Assembly (NCBI RefSeq): GCF_000211815.1
Contig: NZ_GL890823.1
Span: forward strand, 216,369-280,368
Source: Moorena producens 3L
GTDB taxonomy: Bacteria > Cyanobacteriota > Cyanobacteriia > Cyanobacteriales > Coleofasciculaceae
Direction of reading: 5' to 3'
Length of the DNA stretch: 64,000 nucleotides
The notes beneath the pieces were generated by a model. That model was not told the DNA's origin. It saw nothing but the letters and a program-made list of their open reading frames with translations, and did no database searches. Made by a program: the position numbers and the translations under genes. Shown here in pieces: positions 17,682 through 27,870 of the stretch (its first letter is position 1; the number at the start of each line of letters is the position of its first letter).

Positions 17682-19559
17682 ATGCGACACCTAATTTTTA
17701 AATTCTGGAACTGGTTACTAAACCAAATTTTTCAGAGAATAATCCTGGTTCTAACGATCATGTTTTGCCTGGGAGTGGGAATTGCCCTCTCAAGTATGTC
17801 TCGTCTGTCAATGGATCTAATTGAATCCCACGCACTAGAGTATTCAGCCTTATCCGCTCAACTTATTAATGAGGCACGTAACCTCTACAGTACTGAGGTG
17901 GTTACTCGTGCTAAAACTGTTGATGGGATTACCGTTACCCATGACTACACTACCAAAAAAGGGGGAATTCCTAATCCAGCTACCTATGTGATAGAACTGG
18001 GTTCGCGCATCAGTGCCAATGATACGGGAGCTTTAATCAGGCTTTACAGTGACTATCCCTTTCCCAATCGACAAGGTGAAGGGGGTCCGAAAGATGATTT
18101 TGAATGGGATGCACTCAGATTCTTGAGAAAATATCCCACTCAGTCATTTTTTCGCCAAGAGCAGATCCAAGGTCGTTCTTCATTTCGATATGCAGAAGCC
18201 ATCATTATGCAGCATAGCTGCATTGCTTGTCATAACAGCCATCCGGATAGTCCCAGAATGGATTGGAAAGTAGGAGATGTCAGAGGTGTTTTGGAAATAA
18301 TTCAGCCTCTAGACAAATTTGTGGTACACACACAAATGGGTCTGAGGAGTACATTTATCACCTTAGGAGGACTATCTGTGTTGGCACTCTCAGGGCTAAT
18401 TCTGGTTATCGGTAGATTGCGTCAAACAGCAAAGGAATTAACAAGGCGGGTTAGGGAACGCACGGCTGATTTGGCTGAAGCTAACCAAGATTTAGAAAAA
18501 AGGAATCAAATCATTAGTCAGATTTTTTGGCGTTACCTGAGTAAGGAAGTGGTAGATAAGTTACTGGAAAAACCCGAAGAATTGAAACTGGGAGGCCAGC
18601 GCAAAACTCTCACCATACTAACCTCTGATTTAAGAGGATTTACAGCGCTATCAGAACGATTGCTTCCGGAAGAAGTGGTTAAAATTCTCAATCTCTATCT
18701 GAAACATATGTCAGAGGTGATTACTAAATACCAAGGAACCATTGATAAGTTCATGGGTGATGGAATTTTGGTTTTGTTTGGTGCTCCTACGGCGAGAGAA
18801 GACGATACAAAACGGGCAGTGGCTTGTGCTGTGGCGATGCAATTGGCAATGGTTCCTGTCAACGAAACGATGAATGAGTGGGGCTATCCACCTCTAGAAA
18901 TGGGTATTGGTATCAACACAGGTGATGTTGTGGTGGGTAATATTGGCTCGGAAAAACGCACCGATTACAGTGTAGTGGGTAGCCAAGTCAACTTAACCTA
19001 TCGCATTGAATCCTATACCATAGGTGGTCAAATTCTTATTTCACAATCTACCTTTGAACAGGTTAAGTCAATCGTGATTACTCACGGGCACAAACAGGTA
19101 CAACCAAAAGGGGTTAAACAGCCAATTACTATCTATCAAGTTGTGGGTATTGGTGATGACTATAATCTCTTTCTACCTAAAGAAGATGAAGAATTTTTTT
19201 TCCTTCCTAAAGCCATACCACTCACCTACAAAATTTTGGAAGAAAAGCATATCGGTAAAAATCTTTTTCTTGGAAGTTTAGTTCAGCTTTCAGCTAAGGG
19301 AGCGAAAGTGCGTTCCTATGAGATAATAAGAGAGAATTTCCCGGTAGAGCTAAGTAATATAAGCCTGAATATATTAAATCAATACCAAGCAGAATATAGT
19401 GATGATATCTATGCTAAAGTGACGTCAATTGAACCAGAAAATAAAGGTTTTTATATCCGTTTTACATCCCAACCTCCAGAGGTAAATAAAATGCTTGATT
19501 CTCTATACAAGTCGATAAATGATAGAAGTGAATATAAGGCGTTAGGTATCAACAGTTAG
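17682..19559 (+). CDS. membrane adenylate cyclase with DUF3365 sensor domain
   Basis: The 625-residue protein makes cAMP. An N-terminal membrane helix (about 19-38), a periplasmic DUF3365-type domain (about 45-215) with a c-type heme motif CIACH at 180-184, and a second helix (about 224-244) precede a short coiled coil. The class III cyclase domain (about 305-480) has both metal Asp residues (Asp316 in SDLRGF, Asp360 in MGDG), the adenine-selecting pair Lys356 and Asp428, and transition-state Asn437 and Arg441. The pattern therefore favours ATP over GTP. A C-terminal domain of about 130 residues is unassigned. Redox or gas sensing through the heme is inferred from the motif. Confidence 0.9.
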   Translation: MRHLIFKFWNWLLNQIFQRIILVLTIMFCLGVGIALSSMSRLSMDLIESHALEYSALSAQLINEARNLYSTEVVTRAKTVDGITVTHDYTTKKGGIPNPATYVIELGSRISANDTGALIRLYSDYPFPNRQGEGGPKDDFEWDALRFLRKYPTQSFFRQEQIQGRSSFRYAEAIIMQHSCIACHNSHPDSPRMDWKVGDVRGVLEIIQPLDKFVVHTQMGLRSTFITLGGLSVLALSGLILVIGRLRQTAKELTRRVRERTADLAEANQDLEKRNQIISQIFWRYLSKEVVDKLLEKPEELKLGGQRKTLTILTSDLRGFTALSERLLPEEVVKILNLYLKHMSEVITKYQGTIDKFMGDGILVLFGAPTAREDDTKRAVACAVAMQLAMVPVNETMNEWGYPPLEMGIGINTGDVVVGNIGSEKRTDYSVVGSQVNLTYRIESYTIGGQILISQSTFEQVKSIVITHGHKQVQPKGVKQPITIYQVVGIGDDYNLFLPKEDEEFFFLPKAIPLTYKILEEKHIGKNLFLGSLVQLSAKGAKVRSYEIIRENFPVELSNISLNILNQYQAEYSDDIYAKVTSIEPENKGFYIRFTSQPPEVNKMLDSLYKSINDRSEYKALGINS

Positions 19560-19573
19560 CCGTCAGCTAGGGA

Positions 19574-19609
19574 AAGGCAAGAGGCAAGAGGCAAGAGGCA
19601 AGAGGCAAG
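19574..19609. repeat. tandem heptamer (AGGCAAG)n
   Basis: Five copies immediately after the cyclase gene. Following it (19627-19760) is a dispersed repeat with GCACGGTCTTGGGGGAAAC, related to blocks near 14860 and 37065. Confidence 0.85.
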
Positions 19610-19894
19610 CGTCGTATATAGGGATTTTTGGTAGTGATGCAGCACGGTCTTGGGGGAAACCCCCATGAGCGACTGCCGTTCCACGGGGCGTACAAGGTGC
19701 GTCGCGGTGTTCCGCACACAGACCCAAAACCACTCGTTATTGCATCAAGACAATGTATTTTTAGTTTATTGAATCCCTTGCTATTTAAGGGTTTAAGCTG
19801 ATTTAAACTACTCATTTACTATAATCAGTCTAGGAGATACCGGAATGAATATTGCAGTGTGGTGTAGAATAAAGTAAGCAGAAAAGGTCGATAC

Positions 19895-21221
19895 GTGATG
19901 ATAGTGATAGAGTTCAAGGCATACGGGAAGCAAAAACAATATGATGCGATAGATGAAGCTATAAAAACCGCTAAATTTATTCGAAATAAATGCATCCGTT
20001 ATTGGATGGACAATAAAGGAGTCAAGAAAACTGATTTAAGTGCTCTTTGTGCCGTCTTAGCTAAAGAATTACCGTTTGCCAATGAATTGAACTCTATGGC
20101 TCGTCAAGCCAGTGCTGAACGAGCATGGTCATCAATTGCCCGTTTCTATGACAACTGCAAAAATAAAATTCCTGGTAAGAAAGGATTTCCTAGATTCAAA
20201 AAACATTGTCACTCAGTGGAATACAAGACTACTGGATGGAAGTTATGCCCAGACAAAAAATCAATAATTTTTAGTGACAAAAAAGGAATAGGAAAACTCA
20301 AGCTCAAGGGTACGTGGGACTTATGGCGCTTTGACAAAAAGCTGATCAAGAGAGTCAGGATAGTCCGTCGAGCAGATGGGTACTATGTTCAGTTTTGCAT
20401 TCAGATCGATATTAATGAGTCTGTTCCAGCAACAGGAACCACTATTGGCCTGGACGTTGGACTAAAGGATTTTTACACTGACTCCAATGGCAATACTGTA
20501 CCCAATCCTCGATTTTATAGAAAAGGAGAAAAGCGTCTAAAATTCTATCAACGTCGGGTTTCCCGGAAAAAGAAAGGCTCTGCTAACCGAAAGAAAGCAA
20601 TTAACAGACTAGGTAAGGCACACCTTAAAATAAGTAGGCAGCGTGAAGAACATGCCAAGAGACTGGTTAGAAGTTACCGCAAGAAGAGTGCAGCCTTTAT
20701 AGTTGATAGGCTATGCATCAAAGGTGGCAGGTTTTGTTGTAAGGCTGCACTCTTCTAAGGTTTCGTCTCCGGCAGGTTGCGTAGTCCGGTCAAACGACCT
20801 GGTCGCCTAGGTCGATTTAAGGGTTAAAAACTTGGTAAAGAACCACTATCTTGCCAAATCTATTAATGATGCAGGTTGGTATCAATTCCGGAAATGGATG
20901 GAACATTTTGGGACTAAGTTTGGCAAAGTAACTGTTGCAGTTAATCCAGCGTATACTTCTGCTGAGTGTTCTAATTGTGGTGAAGTAGTCAAAAAGTCTC
21001 TATCAACTAGAACCCATGTCTGTCAGTGTGGTTGTTCTCTAGATAGAGACCATAATGCTGCAATCAATATTTTGGAAAGAGCCTTGAGTACGGTGGGGCA
21101 CACCGGAACTCTGATCTTAAATGATCCAAACGCTTGGGGAGAGGGAACCTCTACTTTTGCTGGTGAAAACCTGTCAAAGCAAGTTGCCTCGTTGAACCAA
21201 GAATCCCCGTCTCGCGATTAG
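19895..21221 (+). pseudogene. tnpB: TnpB (RNA-guided nuclease) pseudogene
   Basis: Intact TnpB is a transposon-encoded RuvC nuclease guided by RNA from the element's right end. Here the first 287 residues stop at 20758 and the rest resumes in another frame. That rest includes KSINDAGWYQFRKWMEHFG, the zinc finger CSNCG...CQCGC and the last RuvC Asp in DRDHNAA. The break contains a 75-bp hairpin insertion, and the continuation frame also has an in-frame TAG at 20810, just before the conserved DLRVKNL. The RuvC segment LDVGLKDF is present in the first half. The protein cannot be made as one chain, so the gene is inactive barring recoding. Confidence 0.85.
20682..20756. repeat. 75-bp palindromic insertion inside tnpB
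   Basis: Perfect 16-base inverted repeats (AGAAGAGTGCAGCCTT and its complement) at 20682-20697 and 20741-20756 flank 43 bases. The insertion lies where TnpB should read from HAKRL into the conserved VVRSNDLV segment, and it causes the frame break. Confidence 0.8.
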
Positions 21222-21240
21222 CGGGGAGTGTCAAAGTGGT

Positions 21241-22682
21241 TTGACTTTGAGCCTGGCGGGATTGCTCTCTACAGTATGGTTGGCAGTCAGAAATTGGTAT
21301 GGTTTGTGGCAAATTAATCTAGCAGATTGAGCTACTGTGGGCGACAAAGGTGACGCAGCAAGCATTCAGCCGTCAGCTGTCAGCTATCATGCCTAATGCC
21401 TAATGCTAATCAACGGTCGGTAGTAAACAAGCTGGGGGGTGCTGGTACGGCTGGTTGAAAATCCCTGCTCGTTTTACTGATCCGAGCCCGTGCAGTTAAA
21501 CCGCCTGCTAGCTGATGGCTGATGGCACCTCAAGTAGCGTGCGCGTAGCGCATTCGCTGAATGCTTACGTTATGCGATCGCAAAAGCAAAATTTGCTCAA
21601 CCAGTTTTCCCCAAGCCCCCTTCAGATTTTTAATGTAATCCTAGTTGTGGTTTATAGCAGTTTTCAATTGAGAACTGCTATCAATCGATATTGCCTTAAC
21701 ACAGAAAGTGCAGTGAAACAGTACCCTTTTGGGTACTGTCAGCATTAGCTCTGATTAAGAATAATAGGTAAAGAAGCCGTTACTACCAACTCAAGATTGC
21801 TTATACATGTAGCAGCTTGCAGCCATCGTAATGGTTTGCGGACCAAGACACTCAGCTCATGGGGCACATGGTGAAGTATGACACTCACCTTTAAAGTCTT
21901 ACCCAGGGAACTGCATTAACTCAGGCTTCCACTCCAATCAAAAAACTAGCTATAGCATTCAGGTGTGACAAGCAGCCTTGTCAGCCTTCAGTGATGCTCA
22001 CTTCATCGGTGCTAAGGTCCCGGCTAGTGGCTAATTCCAATCCCCTGATAATTACAGATTACATCCATTGTGGATAAAGGAATAAACTATGGAATTTTAT
22101 CTGATAAAAGTTTTTTTTATCAAAGCTTTATAGAGTTAAAGTTTTAGTTAATTTTTCGTGAAAGCGATAACCTTTATATAACCATTGTTTTAGTGATAAT
22201 TACTCGGATAAACTTTTTTAATATTCTGTTAATTTTTGTCAATTATTAGTCCATATGTGTGGAGCAAATATGGACAATATTTCAGAATTTATTAATGGTA
22301 AATTTTGATTTTAATCCGACTAATTATATAATCTTTTGTGGGAGATACTTCAGCCATCAATACCAAGATTTGATTCAACTATTATTGAACTCCTAATTAC
22401 TTACATCAAGGTTCAAATTATCTGTCTTGGAAGTGTAAGTTGATTGTGCTCGATTAATTATTGGGGTTTATATAGGGTTTATAAATAGCTCATTACTAAG
22501 CAGTCAGCCGTCAGCCGTCAGCCGTCAGCCTTGAGCTGATAGCACCTCAAGTAGCGTGGCACAGGCTTCAACGCTGGGACCTATCCCATAGGCTGATACC
22601 TGATAGCTGATTACTGACCGCTGTTCGCGTAGCGTGTGCGTAGCACATAAGCTGATAGCTGACGGCTGATAGCTTACATTCA
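21241..22682. other. 1.4-kb intergenic region before the transporter operon
   Basis: No supported gene. Two strong hairpins are present: ATAGCAGTT...AACTGCTAT (about 21655-21681) and ACAGTACCC-TTTT-GGGTACTGT (about 21719-21740). GTCAGCC heptamers are at 22500-22531 and palindromic GCGTAGCGTGTGCG repeats at 22541-22660. The stretch 22080-22480 is strongly AT-rich and is the most likely promoter area for the genes that follow. Confidence 0.45.
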
Positions 22683-23330
22683 ATGAATGTTAAAACTGCC
22701 CAATTTAGGGCTGTTGTACATAGAAAACCGATTGATATGAACAACGAGCAAGGTAAAGAAGCCAAAATTCTTAAAAGTCATTATTTAACACCATTCCAAA
22801 GCAAACTACTCCAAAAAAGTCTAGAAGAGGATTTACATGAGTCCTACCGTCAGCGGATTCAAATTATGTTATTGGCAGATCAGGGCAAATCTCAAACGGA
22901 AATTTGTCAAACCTTGGGGTGTTGTGCCGCAACAGTAAGACATTGGATGCATATTGCTCGTAGTGGGATGGCTCACCAATGGCAGGATTGTCCAATTGGT
23001 CGCCCCAAGGCAGTCAATGAGCAGTATTTAGACCGTTTGAAAGAACTGATTAACCAGAGTCCCCGGGATTATGGTTATTCCTTTCGCCGCTGGACAGTGA
23101 ATTGGTTGAACAAACATCTGGCAAAAGAATTCGGGATTGAACTGAGCAATCGCCACCTGCAACGATTGCTCAAGGACATGGGATTATCGACTATACCAAA
23201 ACGGACAGAGGTTAAATCCCCTAGGGGACGGGAAAAGGATGGTCACAGCATCTTAATTTCTGACCTGAAATCCGCTAATGACTCCGAGTCCAATGGTTTT
23301 TGGCTATTCAATCCCAGCAACATGGCATGA
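22683..23330 (+). CDS. transposase-derived helix-turn-helix protein
   Basis: The 215-residue protein resembles the N-terminal DNA-binding half of IS630-type transposases: an HTH at about 75-100 (KSQTEICQTLGCCAATVRHW), then a winged-helix segment with SPRDYGYSFRRWTVNWLNKH. It ends before any DDE catalytic domain. ATG 22737 (MNNEQGKEAK) is an alternative start. It lies directly upstream of, and nearly overlaps, the C39 transporter gene, so a regulatory role for the export operon is a reasonable inference. It could also be a transposase fragment, but the intact frame and tight spacing argue for domestication. Confidence 0.75.
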   Translation: MNVKTAQFRAVVHRKPIDMNNEQGKEAKILKSHYLTPFQSKLLQKSLEEDLHESYRQRIQIMLLADQGKSQTEICQTLGCCAATVRHWMHIARSGMAHQWQDCPIGRPKAVNEQYLDRLKELINQSPRDYGYSFRRWTVNWLNKHLAKEFGIELSNRHLQRLLKDMGLSTIPKRTEVKSPRGREKDGHSILISDLKSANDSESNGFWLFNPSNMA

Positions 23331-23334
23331 GATT

Positions 23335-26073
23335 ATGGTTCGACATACATCCACATCTAATCCACTGATTTCCCCTCAGCAGCTCGCCCATACTCTAGGG
23401 CATTCTCTTTCAGAACCAGAACTATCACGCTGTCTCAAACAAATCAAATATCGCGAGCCAACGGTCGGTCAATTTTGGCAGTCAACAGACGCCGAGGCTG
23501 GGGTCTATATTGTGATTTCCGGAAAGGTCAGACTGATTAATAGCGCCGGGGAGTTAATTACCAATCTAGAAGCCGGAGCTTCCTTTGGGGAGTGTACTTT
23601 CTTTCCAGAGGAGTCTTTTGAGTGCTACTCAGCCAGAGCTTCCCTCAAAACCAAGCTTTGTTATCTAACTCCGGAACTGTTATTTCCCCTAATTAGCAAA
23701 CATCCCCAAATCCGCGAACATTTTTATCGTCAGGCCCAAGGGCAAAATTCCCTGCTGATGCCGTCGGAGAGTCCTTTGGCAGAAGCCGAGAAAGGGAGAG
23801 TGGGGGAAGTAGAAAGAGTAGCGGAGAAGAAAGACATCCCCACCTCAGGAGACGAAAAGCCCAAGCAAACCATTAGCAAAGCTTACTTTCCTAGCCCTAC
23901 TCAAAAAGTTGGTCATTTGTGGCAGCGAGTGATCCGGCGCTATCCGTTTTTTGCCCAACAGAGTGGTTCTGACTGTGGTGCTGCCTGTCTGGTGATGATC
24001 GGTCGCTATTGGGGAAAACGATTCAGTGTTAATCGCTTGCGAGATATCTCCAATGCCGACCGTAATGGCGCTTCATTGCGGGGACTATCAGCGGCGGCGG
24101 AAAGTATTGGCTTTTCCACTCGACCGGTGAAAGCTAGTTTGGATCAACTGGCAAAACAACAGCTACCTGCTATTGTCCACTGGGAAGGAAAACACTTTAT
24201 TGTTGTTTATGAAATTACCAACAAGCATGTGGTAATTGCTGACCCTGGTCTTGGTCAGAAAACTCTGAGCCATCAGGAATTCAAAGCGGATTGGACTGGT
24301 TATGCACTGCTACTGGAACCCACAGCAATCCTGAAGGATACCAAAGAAAGTAAGACCTCCTTCTGGCAATTTTTTGAGTTGGTAAAGCCTCACAGTGTCG
24401 TGTTGCTGGAGGTGTTTTTTGCTTCCCTGATGATCCAGATATTTGGTCTGATTACACCGATATTTACCCAGATAATTTTAGACCGAGTAGTGGTGCAACG
24501 GAGCACCCTCACCCTAACGGCTGTGGGGTTAGGATTGCTGATGTTTACTATGTTTCGGGTTGCGATTACCGGGTTGCGGCAATACTTGCTTGACCACACC
24601 GCGAATAAGGTAGACCTAGCACTAATTGTCGGGTTTATCAGCCATACCTTGCGATTACCTTTGGGTTTCTTTGAGTCTCGTTTTGTGGGTGATATTACCT
24701 CCCGGATTCAGGAAAATCGTAAAATTGAGCGGTTTCTCACCGGTGAGGCGTTATCTATCCTGCTAGATTTACTAACAGTTTTTATCTATGTGGGGTTGAT
24801 GTTTTGGTACAGTTGGAAGATGGCGCTGCTAATTTTGGTAATTGTGCCACCTTTTTTCCTGCTGGCGTTGATTTCTACACCGTTTTTAAAACGAATTTCT
24901 CGGGAAGTCTTTAATGCGATCGCAAAAGAAAGTAGTTATCTGATTGAAGTACTTTCTGGTGTCCGCACTGTCAAGTCTACAGCAGTTGAGCAAACCGTAC
25001 GCTGGCATTGGGAAGAGTTATTAAATAAAGAAGTTAAAACTAACTTTTCTGGGCAGGTTATTAGCAATCGACTCCAGATTTTCAGCAATACGATCGAGGG
25101 GTTAGCCACTACCGCACTGCTCTGGTTTGGGGCATGGTTGGTGATTCAAAATCAGCTCACCATTGGGCAATTGGTTGCTTTTAATATGTTGCTGGGTCAG
25201 GTGATCAGGCCTTTCCAGCGGATCACGGTACTGTGGAATGAATTTCAGGAAGTCGTGATTGCCATGGAGCGCATCAATGATGTGCTGGATTACCAACCAG
25301 AAGAAGATTTGCACCATCAGGCACGGCAATCATTACCTGAGTTGCGCGGTCACATTCGCTTTGATCAGGTCACCTTCCGCTATCACCCAGAAAGTGAGAG
25401 CAATGTTCTGGAAAATCTTAGTTTTGAGGTCAAACCAGGGCAAATGGTAGCCCTAGTGGGGCGCAGTGGTTCCGGGAAAAGCACTATTTCCAAGCTGATG
25501 TTGGGGCTGTATCTTCCTTCAGATGGGAAGGTGTTGATTGATGGGCAAGATATCACCAGTCTTTCCTTAGGCTCCTTGCGCCAGCAAATTGGTGTGGTGG
25601 ATCAAGATACATTTCTGTTTGGAGGGACAATTCGAGAAAACATCGGTCTGGCTTATCCCTCAGCCACCTTAGACGAAATTATGGCAGCAGCAAAACTGGC
25701 CGGTGCCGATGAATTTATCCAAAAACTGCCCATGGGCTATGAAACCGAGATTGGGGAGGGAGGAGGGATGTTGTCTGGGGGACAGCGACAGCGTTTAGCC
25801 ATTGCTCGCGCCCTCTTGGGAAATCCCCGCCTATTAATTTTCGATGAAGCCACCTCCCACCTGGATGCGGAATCAGAGCGGATTATTCAGACCAATCTCA
25901 ATACTATTCTCAAAAACCGCACCACCCTAGTTATTGCTCACCGTCTTTCTACGGTACGCAAAGCTGACCTGATTTTAGTCCTGGATAGAGGGGTCTTGAT
26001 TGAAAGCGGTACTCACGAAGACTTAATGGCAAAGCGAGGACATTATTTCTATCTCAATCAGCAGCAGCTATAG
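23335..26073 (+). CDS. C39-peptidase ABC exporter with cyclic-nucleotide-binding-like domain
   Basis: This exporter type removes double-glycine leaders and pumps out the mature peptide. Numbering is from ATG 23335, five bases after the HTH gene; ATG 23278 would add 19 residues and overlap it. The domains are, in order: a CRP-like cyclic-nucleotide-binding fold (about 40-125, GVYIVISGKVRLI, FGECTFF); a C39 protease (about 205-335) with the triad Cys214 (SDCGAACL), His287 (KHFIVVY) and Asp303 (ADPGLG); an ABC transmembrane domain (about 350-640); and a nucleotide-binding domain with Walker A GRSGSGKST 709-717, signature LSGGQ 813-817 and Walker B LLIFDE 833-838. All catalytic residues are intact. 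The natural substrate is probably the precursor at 32844-33023, whose leader ends LAGG. Confidence 0.93.
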   Translation: MVRHTSTSNPLISPQQLAHTLGHSLSEPELSRCLKQIKYREPTVGQFWQSTDAEAGVYIVISGKVRLINSAGELITNLEAGASFGECTFFPEESFECYSARASLKTKLCYLTPELLFPLISKHPQIREHFYRQAQGQNSLLMPSESPLAEAEKGRVGEVERVAEKKDIPTSGDEKPKQTISKAYFPSPTQKVGHLWQRVIRRYPFFAQQSGSDCGAACLVMIGRYWGKRFSVNRLRDISNADRNGASLRGLSAAAESIGFSTRPVKASLDQLAKQQLPAIVHWEGKHFIVVYEITNKHVVIADPGLGQKTLSHQEFKADWTGYALLLEPTAILKDTKESKTSFWQFFELVKPHSVVLLEVFFASLMIQIFGLITPIFTQIILDRVVVQRSTLTLTAVGLGLLMFTMFRVAITGLRQYLLDHTANKVDLALIVGFISHTLRLPLGFFESRFVGDITSRIQENRKIERFLTGEALSILLDLLTVFIYVGLMFWYSWKMALLILVIVPPFFLLALISTPFLKRISREVFNAIAKESSYLIEVLSGVRTVKSTAVEQTVRWHWEELLNKEVKTNFSGQVISNRLQIFSNTIEGLATTALLWFGAWLVIQNQLTIGQLVAFNMLLGQVIRPFQRITVLWNEFQEVVIAMERINDVLDYQPEEDLHHQARQSLPELRGHIRFDQVTFRYHPESESNVLENLSFEVKPGQMVALVGRSGSGKSTISKLMLGLYLPSDGKVLIDGQDITSLSLGSLRQQIGVVDQDTFLFGGTIRENIGLAYPSATLDEIMAAAKLAGADEFIQKLPMGYETEIGEGGGMLSGGQRQRLAIARALLGNPRLLIFDEATSHLDAESERIIQTNLNTILKNRTTLVIAHRLSTVRKADLILVLDRGVLIESGTHEDLMAKRGHYFYLNQQQL

Positions 26074-26084
26074 CGCTACGCGCA

Positions 26085-26165
26085 AGTCAGAAGTCAGAAG
26101 TCAGAAGTCAGAAGTCAGGAACAGGGAACAGGGAACAGGGAACAGGGAACAGGGAACAGGGAGGA
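26085..26165. repeat. tandem heptamers (AAGTCAG)n and (GGGAACA)n
   Basis: Two adjacent heptamer arrays separate the exporter and adaptor genes. Further on (26174-26205) is an imperfect repeat with CCCCCTTATTAAGGGGGATTT, which recurs near 28118-28150. Confidence 0.85.
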
Positions 26166-26316
26166 ATCGGTAAAGTCCCCCTTATTAAGGGGGATTTAGG
26201 GGGATCAACACCCTTAACAACATCCCCAAGGCTCGATCCTCCCCAGCCCTGCCTCAGCTGATTTAATCTACCGTAATTTTTTTTGAATCCTTTAGCCAAC
26301 AATCCAAAATACTGCT

Positions 26317-27870
26317 ATGCCTGAAAATCATACATTGAATGGACATAGTCCTACTCAAACTATTCCAGACCAGGGTCCCTATCAGGAGTTACTCACCCAA
26401 GAAACGACTTCTCAACCTAGGAATGATCAACGACTCCAGGGTCATGAATGGTCTTATGCGACTAAGGAACTGCTTGATACATTACCTCAGGTTTGGACAA
26501 GGGGATTACTCTATTTTTTGATAGTATTTATTGGTATTGCCTTACCTTGGGCGATATTCGCTCAGGTGGATGAGACGGGGAAAGCTAGAGGAAGATTGGA
26601 ACCTACGGGGGAAACCATCAAACTTGATGCGCCAGTAGCAGGAACCGTAGCAGCAATTAAGGTCAAAGAAGGGGAATTGGTAACGGCTGGTCAAACCTTA
26701 CTAGAACTGGAATCGGAGTTAGTTAGCACTGAACTTCAGCAGGAACAAAAAAAATTAGAAGGGCAACAGAATCGGCTGAATCAATTAGAGGTGCTGAAAA
26801 ACCAATTGATACTGGCTCTGCGTACCCAGGAGCAACAAAACCAAGCTCAAGAGTTAGAAAAACAGGCGCAAGTCGAGCAAGCACGGCAGAATCTGGAAGC
26901 CTTCAAGTTCGCCTACAGTTTACAAAAGGAAGAACTGTTGGCACAAATAGACCAGGCACGGCAGGCTATTGAATCTAGCAAGGTTGCCTATGAATTAGAA
27001 ACCATTCGTTTAGAAAGTGCTCAGGAAAAAATTCCCCGTTACCAAAACGCTTATAAAGAGGGGGTTTTGTCAAAAGAACGCTTTTTAGATGTGCAACAGT
27101 CAGCCAAAGAAGCCGAGAAAACTATAATCAGAACTGAATTAGAAATAAAACAAGCTCAGTCTCGCCTGAAAGAACAACAAGGTACTTATCAAAAGACGAT
27201 TCATCAAGCATCGGCTGATATTAAACAATCTCGCCTGCGCTTGCAAGAGCAAGAACGGAGTTATAAAACTTTAGTTCATTCTGGTAAACTGGCTTTACTA
27301 AAAAGTGAGGAACAACTGAAAAATATAGAAACCCAAATTACTACCCTCAAAGCAGAAGCATCTCAGACGAAAAGTCAGATTAAATCCTTGGAAATTCAGT
27401 TAAAGCAAAGGATGTTAGCGGCTCCGATCGAGGGAATAGTGTTTCAGTCACCAATCAAAAGTGCTGGAGCTGTGGTGCAACCTGGAGACACTATAGTCGA
27501 GATTGCTCCAAAGGGGTCGTTCCTTTCCCTGCGAGCCCAGATCGCTATTTCAGAAAGTGGGTCGTTACGGGAAGGAATGGCGGTAAAAATGAAGTTTGAT
27601 GCTTATCCTTTTCAAGACTATGGGGTAGTAGAAGGCAAGGTAATCAAGATTTCTCCAACCTCCAAGCTTACAGAAACAGAGCAGGGTAAAGTGCCTACTT
27701 ATGACTTAGAAATTCAGCTCAATAAAACCTGTATGCCCACACCAAAGGAATGTATTGCTCTCCGCCCAGGGGACACCGCAACAGCAGAAGTCATTGTCCG
27801 GCAGCGTCGGATTATTGATTTAGTTCTGGATCCATTTAAGAAATTGCAACAGGGGGGTTTGGAATTGTAG
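26317..27870 (+). CDS. HlyD-family membrane fusion protein
   Basis: This periplasmic adaptor links an inner-membrane ABC exporter to an outer-membrane channel. The 517-residue protein has a soluble N-terminus, a single membrane helix (about 62-82, GLLYFLIVFIGIALPWAIFA), a biotinyl/lipoyl-like half (GTVAAIKVKEGELVTAGQ), a long Gln/Glu-rich coiled-coil hairpin (about 135-360), the second lipoyl half (RMLAAPIEGIVFQS) and a beta-barrel end. It is 243 bases after the C39 exporter in the same direction, so they almost certainly form one machine. No TolC-like gene is in the window. Confidence 0.93.
   Translation: MPENHTLNGHSPTQTIPDQGPYQELLTQETTSQPRNDQRLQGHEWSYATKELLDTLPQVWTRGLLYFLIVFIGIALPWAIFAQVDETGKARGRLEPTGETIKLDAPVAGTVAAIKVKEGELVTAGQTLLELESELVSTELQQEQKKLEGQQNRLNQLEVLKNQLILALRTQEQQNQAQELEKQAQVEQARQNLEAFKFAYSLQKEELLAQIDQARQAIESSKVAYELETIRLESAQEKIPRYQNAYKEGVLSKERFLDVQQSAKEAEKTIIRTELEIKQAQSRLKEQQGTYQKTIHQASADIKQSRLRLQEQERSYKTLVHSGKLALLKSEEQLKNIETQITTLKAEASQTKSQIKSLEIQLKQRMLAAPIEGIVFQSPIKSAGAVVQPGDTIVEIAPKGSFLSLRAQIAISESGSLREGMAVKMKFDAYPFQDYGVVEGKVIKISPTSKLTETEQGKVPTYDLEIQLNKTCMPTPKECIALRPGDTATAEVIVRQRRIIDLVLDPFKKLQQGGLEL

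Larger units (their letters stand above)
19805..21240 (+). mobile_element. tnpB-only IS200/IS605-type transposon, inactive
   Basis: The element holds a broken tnpB and no tnpA. The likely right end is a GC hairpin (CCCCG 21205-21209 with CGGGG 21222-21226) ending in GTGTCAAAGTGG, typical of these elements, where the omega/reRNA scaffold also lies. The left end is placed loosely within 19805-19894. Confidence 0.65.
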
